From Ischnura elegans (lineage: Eukaryota > Arthropoda > Insecta > Odonata > Coenagrionidae), in contig NC_060257.1 in NCBI RefSeq assembly GCF_921293095.1, positions 53,108,968 through 53,172,967 of the forward strand: DNA of 64,000 bases, in the 5' to 3' direction. Below the pieces are notes generated by a model. That model saw nothing but the letters and a program-made list of their open reading frames with translations, had not been told where the DNA came from and did not search any database. Made by a program: the position numbers and the translations under genes. Numbering within the stretch: position 1 is the first letter of the stretch; the number at the start of each line of letters is the position of its first letter. Below, in pieces: positions 35,101 to 42,400 of the stretch.

Positions 35101-36967
35101 TGACGGCACTTGAAACTAAGAGCTCTGCCACAAAGAGGTTCCTTGAGATCTCACTCATAGAGGCTTTCAAGGGATAGGCTATGGCAATTAGTCTCACTCA
35201 TCTGGTTTCTCACTTATCGAGGTTTGACTGTATACCATATTAGGTGTCGTCAAATGCAAAGGTATGAATTAGGGATGGACGGATCCAGGATTTTTTTCGG
35301 ATTGGGATCGAATCCTAGATTTTCGGAGCCGGATCTTTCGGATTGGATATTTTCGGATCCAAATGCATTTTCCTGCAATTCCTGCTATTAAATGAAGTAA
35401 TTATTCAAGTTTATTCTGGGTACGTACAATCAAAGGAATGCTTTTTAGATTTTCATACACATGTTAATATTTTTATAAATTAAAAATCATTTTTATAGGC
35501 TTTCAAGTTGTTTTTTTTTTTCACATCTTTACATGCTCAGGACCTAAACCGTTACGCTTGGGTTTGGAAATGAAAATAGTGTAAGACCCCCGATGCTCGA
35601 TGGGGTGTCGCCGATCTATTGGCAGGGATTTTTGGAAGGAAACTCACAGACTCCGGAGAGATGATTATATTCACCCGTTTACATTATTCGCCGTCACACG
35701 TCTCACTCCGCGACGTCCGCCTCCCAACGGCCCCCTCCGCTGACCTCCCCTCCTCCCCCTTCCCCGGCCATCGTCTTTTTCTTTCATCCAGCTCTGTAGT
35801 TTCCCACTGGAGGATGGAATATGGTCACAGGAAACGAGCGTAAAGCGACCCGACTCTTCGCAGAGACAGAAACTCATGACTCTGGAAGGAATATGAAGGA
35901 GAGTGTAGGTGATGGGTTGGGGGCATGGAGGATGGGGACGGAAGTTGAGTCTGCTGTTTCTGTCTCTTACAATAGGAAAAATCTTCGGATAAACCACTGA
36001 CCAGTGGCGTAGGACAAGAATTACATGCGACGACACATTCGAAGAGAGGATCGGGACTCTTTCCACCCTTATGGGGCGTTTCATTCACTGAAGCTATTAT
36101 GTATTTAAAATTTCGGATCCAGATCATGATGAAAGCTATCGTCGAATCTCATGCATGGATTTCCCTTGCAGTTTTTGCTGCTGGCTCTTTTCTTGCACTA
36201 ATATATATATGGAGGGTGGTAGAGAAAATGTATTTTGAAAATGGATGTCTTCCGCGACTTTGGATCCGATGTATCTGATGAAGGGCAATATCCGCAGATA
36301 TTTGGATCCGAAGTATCCGATCCGACCATCCCTAGTATGAATATTTTGTTCCCCCTAGTCTATTGACTACTGAGTTTATTGATTTCTCTTGTGTATTGGC
36401 TCGTTAATTTTCATTTAGTGTTAGCAGAGTTCAGAAATTCAGTTTTTCATGTTGCTGTATGATTCTTTTGTTACCCTTATGTCTATTGCCAACTGAGTTA
36501 TTGGATTTATTTATATATGGACACCATTAATATTCATTTTGTGTTAGAAGAAGAAATTCAATTTATTTATTCATTTTCTTGTACGATTACTTTGTCACCT
36601 CCATGTTGATTGTCAACATACTCCTTGTAATTTAATACTATGTTCTAAAGGAGTTCACTCCTAGAGCAATAAATAAATTTATCTTGGGTTTGAAGAAAAC
36701 TTGTTAAAACTCTGAGACCATTTAATTTCTTTTGCTTCCAAAGAGCAGTAAAAGTATTACAGAAAATGGTAATGATATTAATGCATGATCCCTTCGTAAC
36801 TTGCCTCCTAATCTTCTTTTTTCATTTTTCTCTTTCCATGTTCCTGTTCTGGTGTGCAGTCCAATGTGTTATCTGCCATATTGTGCCTGCTGAAGGAGCT
36901 TGATTACCCTAGTTTAGAGGTTGTTGAAATGGCAGTTAGGTCACGGATGGATGAGTTTGAAGACTGA
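1964..36967 (+). CDS. CFAP410: CFAP410 (C21orf2) homologue, 5'-truncated, at least six exons
   Basis: Ciliary leucine-rich-repeat protein. In vertebrates CFAP410 acts at the basal body and connecting cilium and partners NEK1; human defects cause retinal and skeletal ciliopathy (family knowledge). Joined coding exons are 1964-2131, 4516-4816, 28898-29073, 30242-30293, 32652-32795 and 36860-36967, giving 315 codons plus stop. All introns are GT-AG and every junction keeps frame. The N-terminal part shows LRRs (LQELYVRKNEIRDL, then LKCLWLADNPC) followed by the LRR-cap signature RPTVLKALPRLQKLDN; a proline/serine/glutamine-rich linker follows; the end is the family's C-terminal helix (NVLSAILCLLKELD). 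About the first third of the LRR domain lies in exons left of the window. The linker looks longer than in the human protein, and two more candidate exons may lengthen it. Confidence 0.88.
2208..2744. mobile_element. hAT-like non-autonomous element (MITE)
   Basis: Begins caggggtggtttgg and ends ccagtccgcccctg, so the ends are inverted copies of the type CAGGGGYGG. Further inside, the arms repeat the pairing with GGGCCCTC-rich strings at both ends (near 2250-2290 and 2690-2715). Flanking 8-mers aacattaa and aatattta could be a diverged target duplication. No transposase. It lies just downstream of the CFAP410 LRR-exon donor. Confidence 0.6.
2745..4312. other. intron sequence, no gene recognised
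   Basis: Intronic to CFAP410. Around 3320-3360 there is a motif reading gattatccg / gattattcg like the subterminal repeats of pogo-type elements, but no matching second end was found. Short reading frames on either strand show no known motif. 4020-4300 is extremely AT-rich. Confidence 0.4.
4313..4425 (+). repeat. 60-bp tandem duplication, two copies
   Basis: The stretch starting ataatgctttatatgttagc is repeated exactly 60 bases later; bases 4321-4350 and 4381-4410 are identical. Each unit is itself partly palindromic (TTAGCAT/ATGCTAA type words), so it can fold. It ends about 90 bp before the next CFAP410 exon. Confidence 0.85.
4516..4816 (+). CDS. CFAP410: CFAP410 exon: LRR cap and start of linker
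   Basis: Acceptor tcatttcctgtag, donor GTAAGA at 4817. The first base completes the split leucine codon; the exon ends with a full codon (phase 0). It encodes RPTVLKALPRLQKLDN, the most conserved CFAP410 block, then an acidic stretch and a disordered linker rich in Pro, Ser and Gln (SPQASPSDSPQGSPEQ, VHHHQQSPSNGHE). Confidence 0.93.
4817..8915. other. start of the 24-kb CFAP410 intron, nothing recognised
   Basis: AT-rich intron with many stops in all frames. The longest open frame (5974-6306) has no domain and no codon-like composition. I see no complete repeat ends in this part. Confidence 0.6.
8916..9420. mobile_element. MITE, family A, copy 1
   Basis: Inverted ends: tatatgagggggtgagaag at the left and, on the opposite strand, tatatggggggagggg and gtgagaagccaagg at the right. 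The TIR core is TGAGAAGYCAAGGGGTACAAG. A second copy lies at 34461-34730 and shares a long internal block (ctctgttctgtgctggcatc onward, about 65 bp). No coding capacity. Confidence 0.75.
9421..10786. other. intron sequence, nothing recognised
   Basis: AT-rich, stops in all frames, no repeat ends found. Confidence 0.5.
10787..11020. mobile_element. PIF/Harbinger-like MITE, copy 1
   Basis: Ends AGGCCGTTTTATACGG and, inverted, AGGCCGTTTTACACGG. It is flanked on both sides by the 3-bp target duplication TTA (10784-10786 and 11021-11023), as expected for PIF/Harbinger. The internal word aaaatagcctctgttctaag matches the copy at 27516-27739. The element is unusually rich in CpG and GCGCAATT-type words compared with the AT-rich surroundings. 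Confidence 0.8.
11021..11859. other. intron sequence, nothing recognised
   Basis: Short reading frames at 11550-11822 (+) and 11342-11581 (-) show no known motif and lack coding-like composition. Confidence 0.5.
11860..12495 (+). mobile_element. LINE fragment: 5' region and endonuclease domain
   Basis: Translation in shifting frames between about 12220 and 12495 gives the start of an exonuclease-endonuclease-phosphatase domain: a CGKQENLLVEMRRKIIDLVGIS-type stretch, GHFWSG, then GVGIMFRKSSG and VKSYWGFNERIVMVKIETKP. These match the order WNVR..GK..NL..EM...DI.GIS, HxGVGI, NERI of LINE endonucleases. At least one stop and frameshifts show it is dead. The 11860-12200 part reads like an untranslated 5' region of the same retroposon. 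No reverse transcriptase follows. Confidence 0.65.
12496..12640 (+). repeat. Penelope-like 3' tail fragment (tentative)
   Basis: The words aaccagtttcaatgc near 12528 and gagcattgaaaccggttgag near 12575 form an imperfect inverted pair and translate to a stretch like the D..S.ET tail motif seen in the hairpin elements elsewhere in the window. Short and diverged, so the assignment is weak. Confidence 0.35.
12907..13068 (+). CDS. candidate extra CFAP410 exon (acidic linker), 162 nt
   Basis: A GC-rich island inside the AT-rich 24-kb intron. It is preceded by an acceptor (gactgtctgtcgctaacag) whose frame has a stop just before the splice point, and opens in phase 0, which is what the flanking CFAP410 exons need (4816 ends, 28898 begins in phase 0). 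The frame gives 54 residues, very acidic then Ser/Pro-rich (EGFEEQGECPNEEVEAAEEE, then APLVAPSSSP). The donor AGG|GTGCGA at 13069 is weak; an alternative in-phase donor is GAT|GTTAGT at 13018. Could instead be a cassette exon or an untranslated CpG-like island. Confidence 0.45.
13069..13743. other. intron sequence, nothing recognised
   Basis: Open frames continuing from 12907 to about 13215 lose coding-like composition after 13090. No repeat ends seen. Confidence 0.45.
13744..14470. mobile_element. hAT-like MITE with perfect 8-bp target duplication
   Basis: Starts CAGTGGCGGC and ends GCCGCCACTG, exact inverted 10-mers, flanked by perfect direct repeats gatttagg at 13736-13743 and 14471-14478. 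727 bp, no transposase. An internal hairpin around 14085-14125 pairs ggtagtgtagtggtg with its complement. The 8-bp duplication and CAG..CTG ends indicate hAT-type mobilisation. Confidence 0.9.
14471..17128. other. intron sequence, nothing certain
   Basis: AT-rich. A fragment near 15755-15815 (ttcagcctatgacttctagatcaag region) resembles repeat debris but has no ends. Short frames at 14803-14997, 16122-16322 and 16409-16645 have no known motif. Confidence 0.5.
17129..17428. mobile_element. hAT-like MITE, family B, copy 1
   Basis: Flanked by perfect 8-bp direct repeats tcttccac (17121-17128 and 17429-17436). Right end GCTGCACCACTG, left end the decayed complement TAGGGGTACAGC. Contains long G runs (near 17371-17390). 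A truncated relative at 38681-38897 shares the block gagttttacgactttctgag onward. Confidence 0.85.
17429..20040. other. intron sequence, nothing recognised
   Basis: AT-rich with stops in all frames; several 60-95 codon frames on both strands (for example 17632-17916) have no known motif. Confidence 0.5.
20041..20660 (-). mobile_element. LINE reverse-transcriptase C-terminus and 3' tail
   Basis: On the - strand the sequence ends AATAAAAGTATTATTATTATTATTA, split here as a polyadenylation-like word plus a TAT microsatellite tail, which is how many LINE 3' ends finish. Upstream frames give fragments of the reverse-transcriptase end: KVWGHSSSAKELFILQRRAI, then VHLHNMRLKNY-like and TTKNYF words, interrupted by stops and frameshifts. 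Dead 5'-truncated copy. It resembles the fragment at 42584-42800. Confidence 0.65.
20661..21559. other. intron sequence, nothing recognised
   Basis: A 123-codon frame on the - strand (21107-21478) has no domain and unremarkable composition. The words catgatat and gttgcataaatgttg recur around 21060-21240 and 21835, hinting at an old duplication broken by the next MITE. Confidence 0.45.
21560..21814. mobile_element. hAT-like MITE with 8-bp near-perfect target duplication
   Basis: Ends CAGTGGCATAACT and AGTTACGCCACTG (inverted with one mismatch). Flanks ttgcaata (21552-21559) and ttgcagta (21815-21822). Contains G-rich and C-rich runs just inside the left end. No coding capacity. Confidence 0.82.
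22030..22191 (+). CDS. candidate extra CFAP410 exon (Gly/Glu/Arg linker), 162 nt
   Basis: A purine- and GC-rich island with acceptor gtggtctcactcag and strong donor GAG|GTAGGC at 22192. It opens and closes in phase 0, matching the confident exons on both sides. It encodes 54 residues of low complexity (WQGGGGGGDSEEDGE, then GDEENMEDRYE), which would join directly to RSPPRRLQRQSSE of the next exon. Same length and phase as the candidate at 12907. A chance open frame in a GGA-rich simple sequence remains possible. Confidence 0.45.
22300..22700 (-). mobile_element. mariner-type transposase C-terminus, degraded
   Basis: The + strand starts tgttgcccagaaagtaatgc, a mariner-type terminal motif. On the - strand, frames around 22500-22340 give DQNKDW, QGKHALVLR and KAIVWDGDYVEK, the usual C-terminal block of Tc1/mariner transposases (W..GI..L..RW.KAI...GDYVEK). 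Stops and shifts interrupt it. The other end of the element was not located. Confidence 0.55.
22701..23584. other. intron sequence with one G/C-run fragment
   Basis: The segment 22990-23060 has a run of G followed by ccccctccctccctg, like the ends of the CAGTGG-type MITEs, but no clean terminal pairing. Nothing else recognised. Confidence 0.4.
23585..23820. mobile_element. hairpin (foldback) element, Penelope-like arms
   Basis: Two nearly complementary arms of about 117 bp meet almost without spacer near 23703. Left arm reads aacacaaacatatcccaggt and onward; the right arm is its complement with scattered mismatches. The arm centres carry ccaccttcctcagagtggga-type words. The design is shared with hairpins at 33957, 38898 and 57579. 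Confidence 0.75.
23821..27515. other. intron sequence, nothing recognised
   Basis: AT-rich, with an (aat)n run at 25388-25405. An excellent polypyrimidine acceptor at 23930 (cctccttctctgcag) is followed after 8 bases by gtagtc, too short to call an exon. No repeat ends found. Confidence 0.5.
27516..27739. mobile_element. PIF/Harbinger-like MITE, copy 2
   Basis: Ends AGCCCTGTTTACACGG and, inverted, AGGCCTGTTTACACGA, flanked by TTA target duplications (27513-27515, 27740-27742). The internal block aaaatagaacctgttctaat matches copy 1 at 10787-11020. Inside the arms, cgtacgggttaatgt words occur inverted at both ends, extending the hairpin. Confidence 0.82.
27740..28897. other. end of the 24-kb CFAP410 intron, nothing recognised
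   Basis: AT-rich; a (catacata) microsatellite lies near 28465-28485. The final stretch ttacatttttctgtggcgtgcag is the acceptor for the next exon. Confidence 0.6.
28898..29073 (+). CDS. CFAP410: CFAP410 exon: basic/acidic linker
   Basis: Acceptor gtggcgtgcag, donor GTATGT at 29074. Opens in phase 0 and ends two bases into a glycine codon. Encodes RSPPRRLQRQSSERDMEISE, then an Asp/Asn-rich stretch (NDDDLAYYDNDRR). Composition contrasts sharply with the intron, and both boundaries fit the phases of the neighbouring exons. Confidence 0.82.
29327..29420 (+). mobile_element. pogo/Tigger-type terminal fragment
   Basis: ta|cagtagactcgttattacg followed by subterminal cgaagtttcgcaataacgaa words is a typical pogo/Tigger end at a TA dinucleotide. 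I did not find the matching right end before the next exon, so only one end is claimed. The - strand frame at 29586-29813 has no known motif. Confidence 0.5.
30242..30293 (+). CDS. CFAP410: CFAP410 small exon
   Basis: Acceptor ttcattgccttacag, donor GTATGT at 30294. 52 nt: one base completes the split glycine codon, then 17 codons (YGRQVTSYSSSYDIPAQ) ending in phase 0. It is too short to prove alone; the support is the exact phase fit and good splice sites. Confidence 0.75.
30480..31704 (+). mobile_element. mariner element, inactivated, with nested MITE
   Basis: Terminal inverted repeats of the form TATTTGAAAAGTAAGGTCTCC (30480-30500) and its complement ggagaccttacttttcaata (31683-31702). 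Inside, + strand frames give the mariner transposase N-terminal half (YMGMKNMWKWCREFSDG, QQLGRPS, RNNRRITLHEIK) and then LGYNNVCARCVPKQLTDEHK, the conserved linker before the catalytic region. Frameshifts and stops separate the pieces and the DDD core is largely missing. A MITE at 30665-30922 interrupts the left part. Confidence 0.85.
30665..30922. mobile_element. hAT-like MITE nested in mariner
   Basis: Ends GAGTGGGGTAGC and GCTACTCCACTG, inverted. Flanks cctgcaag (30657-30664) and cccacaag (30923-30930) look like a decayed 8-bp duplication. Has the same G-run/C-run layout as the other CAGTGG-type MITEs. Confidence 0.65.
31775..31975 (+). repeat. tRNA-derived SINE (probable)
   Basis: A box-A-like word (ctttagttggtgctgg, 31798-31813) and a box-B-like word (gggttcaaaatg, 31833-31844) at tRNA spacing, with ctactagctaaagggtcct between them as a decayed anticodon arm. 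Followed by an unrelated body. No intact cloverleaf, so not a tRNA gene. Confidence 0.45.
31976..32651. other. intron sequence with repeat fragment
   Basis: Starts with a gtggatccaggattt fragment like that near 53335-53390. The rest is AT-rich intron leading to the acceptor agtgtggttttcag. Confidence 0.4.
32652..32795 (+). CDS. CFAP410: CFAP410 exon: Gln/Ser-rich linker
   Basis: Acceptor gtggttttcag, donor GTGAGA at 32796; phase 0 at both ends, 48 codons. Encodes GEEEQQHYERVCRQQMQQSQ and then a Ser/Pro/Arg/Lys stretch (SGKPPSSRSNAGRPKTR). Disordered in appearance. The donor sits only 21 bp from a minisatellite. Confidence 0.83.
32817..33125. repeat. 31-bp minisatellite and companion GC-rich repeat
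   Basis: Five tandem units of exactly 31 bp start at 32821, 32852, 32883, 32914 and 32945, each reading gacataaggcccggcaacaa with small changes plus accccctga. From 32990 to 33110 a different but related word (attttgtcgccacggggact type) repeats in the opposite sense, so the two halves are roughly inverted. Because 31 is not a multiple of 3, all three - strand frames stay open through it; these are not genes. Confidence 0.85.
33346..33932. mobile_element. pogo-type MITE nested
   Basis: Ends CAGGTGGTCCCCAACTTT and, inverted, CAGGTGGTCCTCGACTTT, at TA dinucleotides (33344-33345, 33933-33934). 587 bp. An internal frame on either strand near 33740-33976 has no known motif. Confidence 0.83.
33957..34121. 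mobile_element. hairpin element, Penelope-like arms
   Basis: Arms of about 73 bp pair almost perfectly (left: ttagtaaaattagacattgc onward; right arm the complement, ending about 34121), with roughly 16-20 bp between them. Read outward, an arm gives DNVVYNDETRSIIIKLSG, like the aspartate-glutamate-threonine tail typical of the 3' end of Penelope-like elements. Confidence 0.75.
34461..34730. mobile_element. MITE, family A, copy 2
   Basis: Ends taattgagtgggttggaag and its complement. Shares with copy 1 (8916-9420) the words gccaaggggtacaagtgatt and ctctgttccgtgctgacatc onward. The outermost bases of the two copies differ, so the true ends may be slightly inside those given. Confidence 0.75.
35270..36334. 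mobile_element. hAT-like element with perfect 8-bp target duplication
   Basis: Starts TAGGGATGGACGGATCC and ends GGATCG-type words closing in CCATCCCTA; flanked by perfect gtatgaat (35262-35269 and 36335-36342). 1065 bp. Subterminal ggatccaaat / atttggatcc words repeat inverted. The interior is GC-rich; open frames there (for example 35671-36084, - strand) match no transposase I know. Confidence 0.9.
36335..36859. other. last CFAP410 intron, remainder
   Basis: AT-rich, no repeat ends. Ends in the acceptor tctggtgtgcag. Confidence 0.5.
36860..36967 (+). CDS. CFAP410: CFAP410 terminal exon: conserved C-terminal helix
   Basis: Acceptor ggtgtgcag, 35 codons plus TGA at 36965-36967. Encodes SNVLSAILCLLKELDYPSLE then VVEMAVRSRMDEF. 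The NVL.AIL.LL.ELD block followed by a VE..V.SR helix is the hallmark C-terminus of CFAP410 and confirms the identity given by the LRR exons 32 kb upstream. Confidence 0.93.
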   Translation, partial: SNVLSAILCLLKELDYPSLEVVEMAVRSRMDEFED

Positions 36968-37990
36968 CTCAAAACCCCTCCCTCACCATATGTATATTTA
37001 CTTTGGCATTGGGGGGGGAAGATACCACGTTTAATGGAGTGATTTTTGAATTCCATAACTGAAGGTACTCAAGTTATGAGTTTCATATTCAAATGTTTGC
37101 ATATTAGTGCAGAACATTTTGACCAAGCAAATAATTAATCCCTGATTAAGAAATTACTAATTTCTGGTCACGGAAGAGGTTGTATTGTATATTTATCTAA
37201 TCATTAAAAGGAATAACAACAAGTTACCTTAACCATTGCAGTGCGAAAGATGATCTTTATGGACATCCAGTGTTACCTGAAAGAAAAATGTTTGTGTTTT
37301 GTGTGTGGAATGCTGATTATCCAATCATATCTGAAGATTTTGTTTGCCTGAGTTTTTGTATAGAGTGCAATTTTTGCTTACTGTTTAGGGGCAATAATGC
37401 ATAGTTAGCCGTCCATGTCTTGCCGTTCATCCATAGGGTATGATTTGTGGGATATTATTATTTTGTCACGATATCTCGCAGTGAACAAACTAAGTCAAAT
37501 ATGAAGGAGCAAAAAGTCTCCTGTTCCTTCCATGTATAGCAGTGTTTTATTGGTGATTGCGTTTTTGGTTGTGATTAAGAGATCAAGTATTTGTACATAA
37601 TTATTAACAAATTGACTGTCTAACTTCTAGATATCTTTCTAGATAAGTATTCATTTCATTAGGTTATGGGTTTAACTTGTGTAACTTTGCTTTCATGAGC
37701 AAGTTCATGGGAAAACATGAGGTATTAAGAGCTGTCTTATCAACTTACTAATTGATCTCCATTTTAACCTTTAATGTAAATCTGAAGTTTTATATTTTAA
37801 AACAAAATATTATTTTTTGTTAGTTTTGTATGATTCTCTGGATAATCAGAGAATTTTTGCAAAGTTTTAATGAATCTATGAGATTGTTAAAGTATGTTTC
37901 TCAAGCCACAAAATTTATTTTAATGGTTTATCATTCTGGAAAAAATATCATTTCAACATGGCATTGAATAAAGTTGAGCTGCTTCTGTTT
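36968..37990 (+). other. CFAP410: CFAP410 3' untranslated region
   Basis: AT-rich, no repeat ends. The first canonical signal with a good downstream context is at 37967; cleavage is expected shortly after it. Confidence 0.65.
37967..37972 (+). terminator. polyadenylation signal AATAAA of CFAP410
   Basis: AATAAA followed after about 33 bases by the GT-rich element gtttgtgtgtgttatt (38005-38020), the usual animal poly(A) layout. Lies about 1 kb past the stop codon. Confidence 0.7.
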
Positions 37991-38680
37991 CATGTTTTTG
38001 AAAGGTTTGTGTGTGTTATTTTAATCTTATATAAAAATTTTTGACCAAACCTCCTTGATTTACATCAATCCAGCATATCAGTTTTTTTTATTTACAAATC
38101 AGAGAAGTTATTGCTCTACGACTACTAGTAAAACTTTAGGGGTAGACTTGCATATTTTCAACGAATTCTATAGCAGGCTGGCTAGCATGATCACTTATGC
38201 TATCCTTTTGCACTAGCTTCGGAGGTGGAGCATAAGGTGCAACTTTTGGAATCATGGGAAGTAGCAGACGAGAAGCGACAGAAAACAAATGTCCTCATTA
38301 TAAAATTGGAAGGAATTTCATTTTGATGTTACTTCTTAGGAAATAAAACATCTGATATCTGAAAATACATCTGACTGGGTGAAATATATTAACAACAATA
38401 ATTTTTCATGCAATTAAACAGTAAATGAACGTGAACTAATAAAATATAATTGAATGAAATGGATGTTTCTCATTAAAAACAGAGGAAGTGCTTATTTAAA
38501 TGAAAACTACCTTAGTTTTAACATGGTAATTGATGAATAAACAATTTTCTAAAGAGCTTTATTCACATCATTGAGAATTGCAATTTTTAAAATCTTACTG
38601 TGGATTCTTTTCTCGTGAATGAAACAGTATCGTTTGCACGTATTGCAAGTGGATCCATGTAGTTTTGTTAATATGACAGC

Positions 38681-38897
38681 CAGGGGCGCAGCTAGGAATT
38701 AAGGCTGGGGGGGGGGGTTAAGGCGCAACTAATACCAGGGTGTGTGGGGGTATGGAATACCCACCAGGATAAGTGGTAGGGGCGAGAGAATAGTAAATTG
38801 TGGAATTTTAAGATAAGTGGTGAGTTTTACGGCTTTCTGAGGGAAATTTTATTAATCCTTACACTATTCTATTAGTATTATCAATCCTATTACGTAA
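38681..38897. mobile_element. hAT-like MITE, family B, copy 2, truncated
   Basis: Starts caggggcgcagctagg and shares with copy 1 (17129-17428) the block gagttttacggctttctgag through ttacgtaaaatg. It stops exactly where the hairpin element begins, and its right end is not found on the far side, so it was cut off rather than simply interrupted. Confidence 0.7.
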
Positions 38898-39490
38898 AAT
38901 GTCCCCTATTGCCAACTATCCATAACCTATATAACATTTCATGCTACTAAGTTCAATAGTTTGCCTTATGAAGCCAAACTTATTATGGAAGGTTACACAG
39001 GATTTCCACTGGGTCAGGTTCTCCAACTCCATCTCGGCCGACGTTTCGATGGGCGAGTTGTCCATCGTCTTCAGGGCATGTCGAGTCTTTGTCATCTGTT
39101 GGGAAAAGACCAAGGTCCTTTGTCGCGTTGAAAAATTTTGGGAAAGACTGGCAAGGGAGGCCACTGAAATTCGTCTCAACACCACCATGAACCGTGACAC
39201 TGGCTACACTCTGAGCGCCTCATGGAAACCAGTGCTGAGGAGCATTCGTGAGGAACGAGGAAAAAGGCGGGAAGCTCTCGACCAATCAGATAACAACTGC
39301 CCCGGTTGATACCGCCGTCATCCACTTATAAGGAGGACGATTTTCAAGACTCAACATGCCCTGAAGACGATGGACAACTCGCCCATCGAAACGTCAGCCG
39401 AGATGGAGTTGGAGAACCTGACCCGGTGGAAATCCCGTGTAACCTTCCATAATAAGTTTGGCTTCCTGAGACAAACTATTGAACTTAGTA

Positions 39491-42400
39491 CAGTAAACTC
39501 TTGATTTTACGAAGCAGGATTTTACGAAGTTTTCGATTATACGAAGTGATATTGCGGTCCCGGTGAAAAGCCTATGCTAAATACATGGCGCTATTCGATT
39601 ATACGAAGTTTCGATTATACGAAATTTTTTGAATTTACGAACCTCGGCTCGGTCCCTAGGAACAAATGGCATTCGTTTATACGAACTACGGCGAAAAATT
39701 TGTCAACAAAACTAGTTACGCCGGCGTAAGTAGCTAAAAAATCAGCGCTTCCAACTGTGGTCCATCAAAAGTGCGAAATCGTAAATGATAATGCAACTTT
39801 GGAGAGAAATGGGTCGCCAAAAACCTCACTGTGGGAATTTAGGGGGAGTAGGAGTTCAGTTAAAATATCGCGGCTGACATTATGCCCCTATTTACGTGCC
39901 TGTTCGTAAACATAGCATCGACAATAATTCGTAGTTTAACATGTCAGGAAGGTCGCGCGGAGTATTTCGTACACCCCTAATTAACCCTTTGCACTGCTGT
40001 GAACGTACTTCGAAGACTACTTGACTACTTTTCGCCGAAGCACTTCGAAGGGTCCCTAATCCGGGACCCTTTCCTCGACGAGCTCACCCTCGCTGGCCCC
40101 TGAAACTGGGCTATTTTTTAATGCATTACCTGACGCAACCCTGGGTTTCAAAGGGCAAAGGTGCCATGGGGGGAAAAAGAGTAAAGTGCGTGTTACTGTG
40201 GGGCTGTGCGTCAACCAAACGGGCACGGACAAAATAAGCCCGTTGTCATTGGGAAATTTGAAAGGCCACGGTGCTTAAAACATGTAAAATTGGAAGCCCT
40301 CCCCGTTTTTTACCATGCAAATAAAAACAGCTGGATGACCCGAGAAATTTTCCAGCAAACAGTTATACGTATACAGAGAAAAATTGCTGGAGAGAACAGC
40401 AAAATTGTTTTAATAATGGATAATGCCACCGTTCATAAATACGTGGAAGATCTAAAATTGGCTAATGTTCGAGTCCTCTTTTTACCCCCGAACTCGACTA
40501 GCAAGTCCCAGCCCTTGGACCAAGGCATTATCCAAGATTTTAAAGTCCTGTACCGGAAGAAGCTTGAGCGGTATTACTTGCGATGGATCGGTATGTATAC
40601 ATTCATCTATTTTGCTCATGTGCGTTTGGATATCGATTTAGATATTTTTATTCATGATTATCATTCTTTCAAATCTATTTGCTACTTTTATAAATGGGAA
40701 CAGAAATTAATAACATCCCGAAATGGACGTTGATACATGCAATCCACGCCATAGTATCTTTTCGTGTATGTATTGGCCTTTGTGAATGAACAACTTAAAT
40801 ATCTTAAGTATTGGGCTCTATTTACCGCCAATTTATATTTCAGGCTTCTCGTAATGAAGACGCACTTCCAAGTCCAACCATGAACTTTCTTCTCACGCGC
40901 TTCCCCGTTCTCCCATGCTGGGGTTCTGTCTTTCAAAAGCCTTTGTCCCTTCCCTCCTGCCGCCTTTGGCTGATCTTGCTGACACCCAACTTACGCATCC
41001 CAAACCCCTCCTTCCCCAGCATTTCCCATTCACTCCCTCCCTAAGGTGACTGAGCTTGTGTGCGTCGCAAAAAATACGGCCCCCAAAAGTAGACTGAGGC
41101 AGAGCTGAAGGCCATTTCCCCACCCTTCTTTGTCCTGCCCCCTTCACCAGTCCTTGTGATGACCACACTTCTTCCCTCAGGCAATCCCCATCCCACTCTT
41201 ATTCACCCCACCCACTGGGAACGTTCCCCGATTGTGGAGAAGGGCATGGTTCATCTTTACCTGCAACGGGGGGAAGTTATTAACCGGAGAGAGGCGGAAG
41301 AAGTATCTTCCACTATCGGGAAAATGGTGCCGCGCTTATAATTGTCTCTCTTCTTCTCAGCTGACTTTTCAATTGAAATTATTTTCTTTGCTCTTTCCAC
41401 ACTATATTTATTTACGATTATGGCGCGACTATTTTTTAGTGCTAAAACTAAGAAAATCTTTTCTCTATGTCAATGATCCTTTGCATAACTTTCAATACGG
41501 CGGAGAAAGGAACACGAAAACTAAATGAGGTGACGGTACAGGTTTTTGCGTGTCATTTTTTGGGAATTCACGCTAGTGAACCAATACTTAACCACGCTGG
41601 GAAATGATAAAACGTCTCTTATAGGAAAACAATCAATGTGGATAATAACGTTTCTATCTATATTTCTCCGATACTGTAAGATGTTTCTCCTGTCGTTTTC
41701 CGGTTGGAACCTTGCTCCTGTCGGCATAAAAGGAGAGAAACATACTATATGAACAGGTCACCTCACACCCGGTATGAAGAATACAGTCCTGATGAAGAAT
41801 TAAGTCTTTTATGGCAACGTCTGCGAAGATGATGGAACACAGTAGTCGGACGGAGAACTCAAACAGAATTTACTTCAAATATTCGCCAGAAGATAATCAC
41901 ATCCTACGTTATTTATGATCGTAATTGAATCTCAGTGAAAATAGAGCACATTCTGCTGAAAATACGATGTAACTCGAAATATTAACTTACGAAGGTTATT
42001 TTGGAAACGGGCTAAGACCCTTGTTTTTCTTTTTTTCTCGTCACTGAGCGATAGAGGGCGACATAAATGGCGGTTAGGCCGGCTGCCGCTAAAATTCCGT
42101 GGGTGTCAGAAACAAATATCTACCTTCTGCATACTTAATAGTAGCTATTGGCTCCTAACCACAAATTTATTACTGTAAATTCTTATAATAAACATTGCAA
42201 TTCATTATTTGATTACGTTTTCTAAACTGGTCGGGAATTTCTTTAGCGATCGTTGATGTTGAAGTATGAACAAGAAATGGGAATTTTATGGTGGTATAAT
42301 TATTTAACGATTTTTCACATCATAAATCGAGAGCAAAAAGCCTTTTCTATGAATTATACCGAGAATAACCACCGAAAACATTTAAATAAGACCACTAAAG

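Larger units (their letters stand above)
33184..35230. mobile_element. pogo/Tigger-type element carrying three nested insertions
   Basis: Ends CAGTCGAACCTTGATAAATA and, inverted, CAGTCAAACCTCGATAAGTG, at TA dinucleotides on both sides (33182-33183, 35231-35232). 2047 bp in all. No transposase recognised. It contains elements at 33346-33932, 33957-34121 and 34461-34730. Subterminal copies of gaggtttctcactta occur near both ends. Confidence 0.8.

Noticed and set aside
35671-36084. 137-codon - strand frame
   Set aside because: Inside the hAT-like element 35270-36334; does not resemble a hAT transposase and its composition follows the GC-rich interior.
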